From Xanthobacteraceae bacterium (lineage in GTDB: Bacteria; Pseudomonadota; Alphaproteobacteria; Rhizobiales; Xanthobacteraceae), in assembly GCA_030043175.1 (NCBI GenBank), contig JASHYD010000708.1:1-14431 (forward strand): a DNA stretch of 14,431 nucleotides, given 5' to 3'. Below the pieces are notes generated by a model. It was given only the letters and a program-made list of their open reading frames with translations, was not told the DNA's origin and ran no database searches. Shown one piece after another: positions 7,671 through 12,935 of this stretch (positions within the stretch are counted from its first letter, which is position 1; every line of letters starts with the position of its first letter). The translations under genes were made by a program, and so were the position numbers.

Positions 7671-8128
7671 GTGCCAGAGCCGCCTCGCACTCGCCTCGAC
7701 CTGACGAAGGTGGACATCAGGCCGTTCTCATCGTAAATCGATTCTGCTGCGGCAGACGTCCGCTCGATTCGTTCCTTAAAAACAAGGCGAAGAAAGCCGT
7801 CCGGCGACACGAGCTTCGGGCGTTCTGCGCCCATCTTGAAGACTCAGAGAACGTTCTTGGGTACTACGCCCTTCAGGTGGGAACCGACAGTGTCGCCGAA
7901 CTTCCTGATGTAAATAAAACTACTACTTGAGAACCTATACGGCGTTTCCGGCAATGCACTTAAACTTTTCTCGCCGTTGACGAGACCGTGAGACGGCAGG
8001 GACTCGGGCAGCATCTGTTGATGGACGTCTTTTCCAAAGTAGCCCAGCTATCCGAGCACGTTTGATTTTATGCACTCACGCTTCAATCGCTGGATGACGA
8101 TTCGACAGCCTTTTACAAAAACCTAAAT
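7671..8128 (+). pseudogene. GNAT-family acetyltransferase pseudogene
   Basis: Pieces of one GNAT protein appear in order but in changing frames. RLDLTKVDIRPFS ends in a stop at 7734. One frame over comes CGRRPLDSFLKNKAKKAVRR, then HELRAFCAHLEDSENVLGYY and ALQVGTDSVAELPDVNKT. After a shift near 7920 comes YLRTYTAFPAMHLNF. After a return shift comes LAVDETVRRQGLGQHLLMDV, with RRQGLG as the acetyl-CoA pyrophosphate loop (motif A). A TGA at 8063-8065 interrupts before FYALTLQSLDDDSTAFYKNL. Known: this resembles the small GNAT enzymes of TacT type, often toxins paired with a DUF1778 antitoxin. No antitoxin gene is recognisable upstream. At least two frameshifts and one in-frame stop make it non-functional. 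Confidence 0.8.
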
Positions 8129-8290
8129 TTGGCGAAGAAACCCGAATCGAAGCTCTTCTGGTTGACCTATCGTCATTTCGATGGCCGTGCTGCCGGTGTG
8201 TTTGCGCTCGAGTCTCGCGGCCTTCTCCACGCACGCCTGGTGGCTTTGCTGGCTGGCGCCGATCGAGCATGTGGTGCCGCGCAATGTTAA
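8129..8290 (+). pseudogene. 5' part of a small conserved gene, joined in frame to the GNAT relic
   Basis: Beginning at a possible TTG start (8129) the frame reads LAKKPESKLFWLTYRHFDGR, then AAGVFALESRGLLHARLVAL and LAGADRACGAAQC, ending at TAA 8288-8290. From memory this fits the first half of a small rhizobial protein family with (F/Y)WL-(Y/F)R...E-x-L-HAR-x-A-LAG. The expected second half is missing here. A sequence that could be that second half lies at 9829-9905. As it stands it is a 53-residue fragment. Confidence 0.4.
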
Positions 8291-8539
8291 ATACAACATA
8301 AGATAACATAGCGCTGTACAATTGCATCTCGTCGCAGTACCGTAACGATGGCTATCCTCGGGGACCAGCCTGGATCGCCCACGCGGAACGGGTGCGAGGG
8401 TGCCATCGGCCAGCGTTATTCTTACCGATTGCCTTTTTCTTGAACTGTCGGGCGAGCAGGTGAGTGTGAACCAATTAGCCATCTGAGCACACAAAGAAAT
8501 TGCAGCGGGAAGCTGCACGAAACCAGCGGAGATACTTTA
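8291..8539. other. Region upstream of the cysteine-rich gene
   Basis: The first 40 bases are AT-rich, then ordinary composition. No gene is supported on either strand. It should hold the promoter of the gene at 8540, but I cannot place a -35/-10 pair with confidence. GGAGA at 8528-8532 is that gene's ribosome binding site. Confidence 0.4.
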
Positions 8540-9028
8540 ATGGATAGGGCCGTTGCTCTCGGTTGTGCTGCGTTCGCCCTGGCGAGCGGGATACTTCCAA
8601 TATCGTCAATCTCTGCGTCGGCCGCCCCCTACTCGGCTGTCAAACAAGCTTGTGATAATATGAACAAGGAAAAAGCCGGCAGTTGCAAGATGGAACCCCT
8701 CAAGTGGATGTCGGGGTGCGCCGGGAACGCCTGTTTTGAGTGTCCCACCGACGGGAGGAGATTGTGCTTCCCTCCTCAAGGCAAGGGCAATACCAGCTTT
8801 ACGGTTAAGGGTAACGACGGCAAGCCACTAGTGGTTACGGTGTCTACTTCGGGCACCAACGTTGAGGCAGTCTTAAAGGGGTGCGATACTTTCGCAAATC
8901 AAAAGCTCGGCACGTGCAACTACAGCAAAATTATTAATCGCGGGGTAATCGGAGCTACCGCGAATACTAAGTTCACATGCCTCGACACGACCAGCTCAAC
9001 CGAGTGTACGGGATCGCCGCCGAAGTGA
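8540..9028 (+). CDS. Secreted ten-cysteine protein with internal duplication
   Basis: 162 residues; GGAGA lies 7 bases before the ATG. A signal peptide is visible (about 1-29, hydrophobic core 5-20, ending SASAA-P). The mature part has ten cysteines at 38, 49, 60, 65, 68, 76, 115, 126, 147 and 156, enough for five disulfide bonds, so it should fold in the periplasm or outside. The two halves resemble each other: QACDNMNKEKAGSC (36-49) against KGCDTFANQKLGTC (113-126), and later F-x-C...C-x-x-x-PP (66-79) against F-x-C...C-x-x-x-PP (145-161). A Gly/Thr/Val-rich linker (80-109) separates them. Function unknown. It is the only intact gene in a stretch of relics, followed by a branched inverted repeat. 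Its codon use is less GC-biased than that of prs, which may mean transfer. Confidence 0.82.
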   Translation: MDRAVALGCAAFALASGILPISSISASAAPYSAVKQACDNMNKEKAGSCKMEPLKWMSGCAGNACFECPTDGRRLCFPPQGKGNTSFTVKGNDGKPLVVTVSTSGTNVEAVLKGCDTFANQKLGTCNYSKIINRGVIGATANTKFTCLDTTSSTECTGSPPK

Positions 9029-9050
9029 ATGAGCGGGACAGCCGCCACAG

Positions 9051-9123
9051 GCGTCACCACCGTCGCAGGCACAAGCCTACAGGCTTGTGCGACGCGGCCG
9101 CGTTACGACGGTGGTGGTGACGC
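9051..9123. repeat. Branched inverted repeat downstream of the ten-cysteine gene
   Basis: Outer arms CACCACCGTCG (9055-9065) and CGACGGTGGTG (9106-9116) are perfectly complementary over 11 bases, with gcgt (9051-9054) and acgc beyond as a possible extension. Inside lie a second perfect palindrome, GCACAAGCCT/AGGCTTGTGC (9069-9078 and 9081-9090), and a third, ACGCGGCCGCGT (9092-9103). The fold would be a three-way junction. It starts 23 bases after the stop codon, so it may end transcription. It could also be a mobile palindrome. Confidence 0.65.
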
Positions 9124-9211
9124 ACCGTTTAGTGCGAAACCGTCGCAGCGTCGCTTGCGCCGGTTGCGACACTTGGTTCACCAGACTCAGTCCACTAATA
9201 CCAATTCTCAC

Positions 9212-9835
9212 ATGAGGTGCGCTGATCGTGCGTGGCGCGGGGCCGTGAGCCCTTCCGAGACCAGCGGTAGGTGAGCTTGTTCTTCTGCCCGACCCCGCAT
9301 TTCGTCCTGAAACCACACTTCTGCCCGGCGCGAGCTTCGGGCGGACTTCCGCCACGCGTACAGAGAAGTTTTTTTAAATGCCTCCACGGCCTCGGGGTCC
9401 TGTCTGTAGGCCTTCGGACGGGCGCTGAGATGTGAGAAGTCTAGGTCCTTGAGGGCACGATAGATGGTGTCGTCCGATACCGAGATGCCAGACTCCTCGT
9501 GCAGCCGCAGGATCAGATCGCAGGCCCGCCATCGCACCACGCCATGGATTGCCGGGATCGGACCTTCGTCTACGATCCTCGCAAGAAACGCCGGTGCGTG
9601 GCATTGAACTCGGGCAAAACGCCCGGCGAGGGAATATTGATGAGACCGTTCGCTCCTTGATCATTGAACCGGATCACCCAGCGTCTGCCGATCCATCCCG
9701 CCGATCTTTTTGCCGCCTCGGCCCGCGAGGCTCCTTCCAGCACTGCGCAATCGCCAACAACCGTCGCGCCTGCGCGACCTCCTTCGCTTGTTTCGCAAAC
9801 CGGCGAACCTCGCCGGCCACGTCCCGGCATGATCG
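9212..9835 (-). mobile_element. IS630-family transposase remnant
   Basis: On the minus strand, in changing frames: VAGEVRRFAKQAKEVAQARR then LLAIA (9820 downward); AVLEGASRAEAAK then KIGGMDRQTLGD (helix-turn-helix); WVIRFNDQGANGLINIPSPG; RIVDEGPIPAIHGVVRWRAC; HEESGISVSDDTIYRALKDL; SARPKAYRQDPEAVEAFKK; EVWFQDEMR, holding the first DDE-type aspartate; and after another shift VGQKNKLTYRW up to about DQRT. Known: this order is that of IS630-type transposases, which insert at TA. At least three frameshifts are needed, and everything after the VWFQDE block, including the remaining catalytic acids, is gone. No terminal inverted repeats could be assigned. The element is dead. Confidence 0.82.
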
Positions 9836-9905
9836 GCAGGTTTCTCGATGACGGCGATCTCCAGAAGCTGCACCGGATGCTGATCAAGAAGAAGCCGCCC
9901 CATCG
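9829..9905 (+). pseudogene. Possible 3' part of a small conserved gene
   Basis: The plus strand reads MIGRFLDDGDLQKLHRMLIK then KKPP from 9829, directly beside the 5' end of the inverted IS630 relic. From memory it resembles the C-terminal end of the small rhizobial family whose N-terminal half is seen at 8129-8290 (IP-x-x-MIGR-hLDDGDL...). The frame runs on to a TAG near 10015 through sequence that looks non-coding. Assignment is tentative. Confidence 0.35.
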
Positions 9906-10283
9906 GTGCGGCGGCGGACGGCCGCGGAGCGCACAGTTGGCAAGTCATGAGCCGCCGCAAGGGCGCGGAGCCTTGCAGGAATCTCATTGCGGCCCATCGC
10001 GTAGTGCGCATTGCTAGGTTGCTAGCCGACTGGCAAATTTACGCCGAGGCGTCTTTGTAGAACGCCTGTACAAGCAAAACCCGAAAGTATTTCATAGCGT
10101 GCCATTGCGCGGGGCCGACGGTCCCTTTCCGAAAGACTGAATGACGAATTGCGGACGACCTCATGGCCACCCATGCCGTCGAATGACGACAACCTCCCTG
10201 ATGCTTGACCGCCGCCGCAGGCCAAACCTCAAACGGATCCAGCGCCGCCGAGTGCACCGCATTCGTCCGGGGGGTACAAGAGA
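9906..10283. other. Gap without a supported gene
   Basis: Short frames exist on both strands but lack ribosome binding sites and recognisable motifs. One small structure is visible: ACGCC (10041-10045), GGCGT (10048-10052) and a second ACGCC at 10062-10066, which could pair alternatively. Otherwise nothing is seen. Confidence 0.5.
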
Positions 10284-10377
10284 TGACCGACCCGACCGGC
10301 ACGATGGGAGTCAGGGTCGGTCAACCGCCCGGCCGGATCGGTCCACCCTGTCCGGTCGGGCGGTACTACGTCGTAGT
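10284..10377. repeat. Three consecutive hairpins
   Basis: TGACCGACCC (10284-10293) pairs with GGGTCGGTCA (10314-10323). The next base begins ACCGCCCGGCCGGA (10324-10337), which pairs with TCCGGTCGGGCGGT (10351-10364), 13 of 14 plus one G-U. The next base begins ACTACG (10365-10370), which pairs with CGTAGT (10372-10377) around one T. The stems abut without spacers. Confidence 0.7.
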
Positions 10378-10606
10378 TAGCAGGCGACATCATCGCTGAG
10401 GGGTGCGGGATGTGAACTGTGACAATTACTAGTCGTCACGGGCGTTGCCCCGAAGCCGATAAGGCGCAGCATCTACAAGATCGCAGCTCGCAACCCGCGA
10501 CGTCTTCGATATCGGCGACGTTCTGATCTGCGTCCGTGCAGACGGCGACAACCCCCACGAGCACGGTTTCCCTTCGATCTGCTCCCGCCGCTGACGGACT
10601 CGTCAA

Positions 10607-10667
10607 TGATCGCCCCTCTGCCCACTCTGTTAATTGTGTGTTAACGTGATGATAGGGGGGGCGATCA
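10607..10667 (+). promoter_or_regulatory. Inverted repeat covering the lipoprotein ribosome binding site
   Basis: TGATCGCCCC (10607-10616) is the perfect inverse of GGGGCGATCA (10658-10667), and pairing can continue through T-G and C-G pairs into the G-run. The right arm contains most of the AGGGGGG ribosome binding site (10654-10660) and the A of the ATG at 10667. The loop carries its own small inverted repeat, GTTAA (10629-10633) with TTAAC (10641-10645). If formed in mRNA it would hide the start. Confidence 0.55.
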
Positions 10668-10915
10668 TGCGAAACGTCACCATCGTCAGCCTTACCGTCA
10701 CGCTAGGTGGCTGCGCCATCGCGGCCAAGATTGATGCGCGAAACGACTACCGCACTTCGGTCACCGCCTACATGGAATGCCTCGCCACTCATACGCCGAA
10801 AGACTGCGAAGGTCTACGCCTCGCTATGGAGGCTGATGAGCGACAGCACAACGCCCCGGCTGCGGACACCGCGGGCGGAAAAGGCACAGCGGACATAAAC
10901 ATTCAGAATCGGTGA
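10667..10915 (+). CDS. Small lipoprotein
   Basis: 82 residues from the ATG at 10667, which follows an AGGGGGG ribosome binding site. A GTG at 10634 is in frame but has no such site. Seen: a short hydrophobic signal (4-13) with the lipobox TLGGC, Cys15 being the lipid site, then KIDARNDYRTSVTAYMECLA with a second cysteine, KDCEGLRLAMEADERQHN with a third, and a Gly/Ala-rich tail. Two cysteines in the mature domain could form one disulfide. From memory it fits a small family of rhizobial lipoproteins with an AAKIDARNDY...CEG-R--MEADE pattern; function unknown. It opens the run of exported-protein genes. Its stop overlaps a possible GTG start at 10912 (GTGA). Confidence 0.75.
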   Translation: MRNVTIVSLTVTLGGCAIAAKIDARNDYRTSVTAYMECLATHTPKDCEGLRLAMEADERQHNAPAADTAGGKGTADINIQNR

Positions 10916-11193
10916 TTCCGGTGTTCTGCCCGACGTGCGATGGCGGGCAGCAACATCTCCCAAATGGGTCATGTGGGCTTGGCCTCGGTTCGCCACAATC
11001 AGATTTTTGTATGTGGGAGATTTCGGGCTTCATGTTCAGTGCGTCATCAGGTTTTTTGACTGCGGCCCTGTTCGGCGGCGTCAAAGACGCAAAAAAACAA
11101 CTCACACATGTGATGACCGATTCCGCCCTTCTGTCGATCGTCAGCACGGTCGGCAGCGGGGCGGGATTTTGGCTCGCCTCAGTGAGAGGTTGA
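10912..11193 (+). CDS. Doubtful small open frame between two leader elements
   Basis: A GTG at 10912 overlaps the lipoprotein stop by four bases and opens 93 residues; an internal ATG at 11011 would give 60. The first part (FCPTCDGGQQ) is simply the translation of a copy of the intergenic hairpin element, and the last part (VGSGAGFWLASVRG) is the translation of the next copy. Only the middle, SSGFLTAALFGGVKDAKKQL and the following HVMTDSALLSIVST, looks protein-like. There is no clear ribosome binding site and no signal peptide. It may be a coupled small gene, a decayed member of the cassette, or nothing. Confidence 0.28.
   Translation: MIPVFCPTCDGGQQHLPNGSCGLGLGSPQSDFCMWEISGFMFSASSGFLTAALFGGVKDAKKQLTHVMTDSALLSIVSTVGSGAGFWLASVRG
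10926..10994 (+). repeat. Leader element, divergent copy
   Basis: CTGCCCG (10926-10932) pairs with CGGGCAG (10944-10950); the loop contains GTGCGATGG, shared with other copies. The second hairpin is not clear here, although a TTCGCC (10989-10994) stands where other copies have CTCGCC. Confidence 0.5.
11131..11178 (+). repeat. Leader element copy before the gene at 11196
   Basis: CTGTCG (11131-11136) pairs with CGGCAG (11151-11156). Then comes GGGGCGGGATTTTGGCTCGCC, split as GGGGCGGGATTTT (11158-11170) and GGCTCGCC (11171-11178), an imperfect form of the GGCGAG-ATTG-GCTCGCC hairpin seen in copies 2 and 3. Seventeen bases separate its end from the ATG. Confidence 0.6.
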
Positions 11194-11195
11194 TT

Positions 11196-11681
11196 ATGAG
11201 AACAGTATTGCTTGCCGTTGCTGCCGTGCTCTTCGGGGGCGGCGTTGCTTCTGCGGGTCCTCGCGAAGTACCTCCGTTGGCCGTCGCTGACCGACAAGGC
11301 CTCACCGGGCTCTCGCCGTCCCCAGGTGTGGCAATCACGCTTGCCCCGCTGGAGCCCGGCATTCTCGCCGGCACACGGACCACAGCAAACGGGAGCACTT
11401 TCACCGGCGTTGTCCTACAGCCAGGGCTCTATCGGGTTAGCTGGAGCTGGATTGGTGCTGGTTGGCCGGTAGTGAACGTCGGTTATCCCCCACTCCTGCA
11501 GCCGGAGCTCAATGGCGATCCGCAAGTTTGGCAGGGGCCAGGGATCTCGCCGGCTGTTCCGTTTATTGAAGGATTGATCGAGGTCACCGCGGCAAATTCC
11601 GTGCTGCAAGTTATCGTCCATCCTGGAAGTGGCCCCGTTATCACGGGTAACTGTCAGCTGATTGTCCAGCAGCTACAATAA
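11196..11681 (+). CDS. Exported protein of unknown function
   Basis: 161 residues; GAGAGG lies just upstream of the ATG at 11196. The signal peptide is clear (1-20, MRTVLLAVAAVLFGGGVASA then GPREV). The mature protein is rich in Gly, Pro, Val and Thr with alternating hydrophobic residues (FTGVVLQPGLYRVSWSW, IEVTAANSVLQVIVHPG), which suggests a beta-rich fold; a PGLYRVSWSW segment recalls beta-sandwich domains, but I can name no family. A single cysteine sits near the C-terminus (GNCQLIV). It belongs to the run of small exported-protein genes, each behind its own leader hairpins. After its stop comes a partial leader element and then a full one. Function unknown; export is well supported. Confidence 0.78.
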   Translation: MRTVLLAVAAVLFGGGVASAGPREVPPLAVADRQGLTGLSPSPGVAITLAPLEPGILAGTRTTANGSTFTGVVLQPGLYRVSWSWIGAGWPVVNVGYPPLLQPELNGDPQVWQGPGISPAVPFIEGLIEVTAANSVLQVIVHPGSGPVITGNCQLIVQQLQ

Positions 11682-11685
11682 CGGC

Positions 11686-11721
11686 CTTCTGCGCCGTCGT
11701 GCGATGGTGGCCAGCGGGGCG
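11686..11721 (+). repeat. Partial leader element
   Basis: This stretch shares the CTTCTG start, the GTGCGATGG loop and CCAGCGGGGCG with full copies, then breaks off before the second hairpin. A full copy begins 28 bases later, so two copies stand in tandem between these genes. Confidence 0.5.
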
Positions 11722-11748
11722 TGAATAAGCACTGATAATTTCGACTTT

Positions 11749-11792
11749 CTGCCCGGCAGCAATGGCGGGCAGTGGGGCGAGATTGGCTCGCC
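11749..11792 (+). repeat. Leader element copy before the Cache-domain gene
   Basis: CTGCCCG (11749-11755) pairs with CGGGCAG (11766-11772), and GGCGAG (11776-11781) pairs with CTCGCC (11787-11792) around ATTGG. Both stems are perfect. Seventeen bases separate the end from the ATG at 11810; the gap contains GGAG (11797-11800). Confidence 0.75.
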
Positions 11793-11809
11793 GAATGGAG
11801 ACTATTCCG

Positions 11810-12265
11810 ATGAAGAAATTGCTACTTGCGACCGTATTTGCGGCAATTGCGGGCGCCGCGCTCGCTCAACAGGGCACTGCGCAAGACGCCAAGGCGATGC
11901 TGGAAAAGACAGCGGTGGCGATCAAAGCCGACCGTGAACTGACGCTCAACCAAATCAGCCGGGGCGAAGGCGGCTTCAAGCACGGCGACATTTATCCGTT
12001 CTGCACTCGGCTGTCTGACGGCAAGGCGCTGGCATCCCCTCCGATCACGGTGCCGATCGGTGCCGACGTCAGGCACCTCACAGATACGACCAGCAAGGAT
12101 TTCGGCGTGGAGATGTTTGCCGCATGGGCAAAGCCGGAAGGCGTCATCACCACGGTGGATTACCAATTCCCCAAGCCCGGCACGAGCGCCCCGTCGTTTC
12201 CCAAGCAGTCATTCCTCATGAAGGTGGCACCCGATCTCGGGTGCGGCGTCGGCTACTACAAGTAA
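11810..12265 (+). CDS. Periplasmic single Cache-domain protein
   Basis: 151 residues from the ATG at 11810, preceded by GGAG; an in-frame ATG at 11762 falls inside the leader hairpins and is unlikely. Signal peptide 1-19 (MKKLLLATVF core, ending AALA-Q). Seen in the mature part: AKAMLEKTAVAIKADRE, a GEGGFKHGDIYPFC block (residues 53-65), SDGKALASP, FGVEMFAAWAKPEG, VDYQFPKPGT and a closing SFLMKVAPDLGCGVGYYK. Known: this is the order of the small Cache (sCache_2-like) domain found alone in many alphaproteobacterial exported proteins and as the sensor of chemoreceptors, with the typical C-G-V-G-Y-Y-K end. Here it has no membrane or signalling domain, so it may bind a small ligand in the periplasm. 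The usual histidine of the (A/S)HP motif appears replaced (SPP). Confidence 0.85.
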   Translation: MKKLLLATVFAAIAGAALAQQGTAQDAKAMLEKTAVAIKADRELTLNQISRGEGGFKHGDIYPFCTRLSDGKALASPPITVPIGADVRHLTDTTSKDFGVEMFAAWAKPEGVITTVDYQFPKPGTSAPSFPKQSFLMKVAPDLGCGVGYYK

Positions 12266-12282
12266 CACCAATAACGACTTGT

Positions 12283-12327
12283 TGCCCTGCGTCCTACCGT
12301 AGGGCAGCGGGGCGAGATTGGCTCGCC
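12283..12327 (+). repeat. Leader element copy before the gene at 12346
   Basis: TGCCCT (12283-12288) pairs with AGGGCA (12301-12306), and GGCGAG (12311-12316) pairs with CTCGCC (12322-12327). The GGGCGAGATTGGCTCGCCGA core is identical to the copy at 11749-11792, while the first hairpin keeps the pairing but changes the bases. Eighteen bases separate the end from the ATG at 12346. Confidence 0.75.
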
Positions 12328-12345
12328 GAACCAGGAGTAAATGTT

Positions 12346-12858
12346 ATGAGGCAAGTTTTGATTGCCGTTGCGTTATTTTGCCTGGCAGGAACCGCGCTCG
12401 CCGAAGACAAACAGCAGGTTTCTTTCAAAATTCCCAATGGAAACTCCAAGTACATCGTGTCGCAGAACGTCGAGATCGGAGATGTGCCCAACCACGTCGT
12501 TCGGGTGTTCGACACCGTTGCCGCGATCCCCAAGGGCGCTGTGACCGTCAACGGGCTTGCGCTCGTCGAGGTCTCCAGTCGCGGTACCGGCGACCTGATT
12601 GATGGGCACGGCGGCAGCAACAACGGATACATGATCTTTACAGCCGAAAATGGCGACAAATTCTTTTCGCGCAACGGCCTCGTGGCGCAGCGGGTGTCGG
12701 GAAAGCTGCTTGTCACGTGGAGCGGCGCCATCACCGGCGGCACCGGAAAGTTCGCAGGCATTCAAGGATCGACCCGCTCCGTCTCCAATTTCGACCCGAA
12801 CCCCGGCGGCGTCCCATCTAACACGTCGTACGACATTGAATATTCGATCGGCCACTGA
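12346..12858 (+). CDS. Exported protein, GGTGKFAG-motif family (member 1)
   Basis: 170 residues; AGGAG (12333-12337) lies 8 bases before the ATG. An ATG at 12341 in another frame stops at once. Signal peptide 1-19 (FCLAGTALA-E). The mature part is beta-prone and ends with SGAITGGTGKFAGIQGSTRS (residues 126-145, motif GGTGKFAGIQG at 131-141). Known: such a turn motif occurs in allene-oxide-cyclase-like and dirigent-like barrels, so a small beta-barrel is a reasonable guess, not a proof. It resembles the next gene: G-x-G...(Y/F)-x-(I/V)-(F/Y)...F-x-x-x-NG-x-x..., then GG-x-G-(K/R)-(F/Y)-AG. The two are probably diverged tandem duplicates. No cysteine is present in the mature protein. Function unknown. 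Confidence 0.8.
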   Translation: MRQVLIAVALFCLAGTALAEDKQQVSFKIPNGNSKYIVSQNVEIGDVPNHVVRVFDTVAAIPKGAVTVNGLALVEVSSRGTGDLIDGHGGSNNGYMIFTAENGDKFFSRNGLVAQRVSGKLLVTWSGAITGGTGKFAGIQGSTRSVSNFDPNPGGVPSNTSYDIEYSIGH

Positions 12859-12866
12859 ACCGGCCT

Positions 12867-12919
12867 TGAGCACCGTTGTGCGATGGCGGCGCAGCGGGCG
12901 CGATTAAAAGGTGAGCGCC
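12867..12919 (+). repeat. Leader element copy before the gene at 12936
   Basis: The loop sequence GTGCGATGG and the following GCGCAGCGGGCGCGATT (12889-12905) match the other copies. GGCGC (12897-12901) pairs with GCGCC (12915-12919), so base changes keep a stem in the place of GGCGAG/CTCGCC, with a larger A-rich loop. Sixteen bases separate its end from the ATG. Confidence 0.6.
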
Positions 12920-12935
12920 ATTACAGGAGTAGAAG

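Noticed and set aside
8123..8518. Minus-strand frame of 131 codons
   Set aside because: Runs opposite a recognisable relic on the plus strand and has no domain signal.
9029..9274. Plus-strand frame starting just after the ten-cysteine gene
   Set aside because: It is the translation of the branched palindrome and the antisense of the IS630 relic.
10205..10399. Plus-strand frame of 64 codons
   Set aside because: Overlaps the triple hairpin, has no ribosome binding site, and no motif beyond a vague ECTAFV segment.
10430..10606. Plus-strand stretch reading RDVFDIGDVLICVRADGD in one frame
   Set aside because: Looks protein-like for about 30 codons but has no start and no family I recognise; too short to call.
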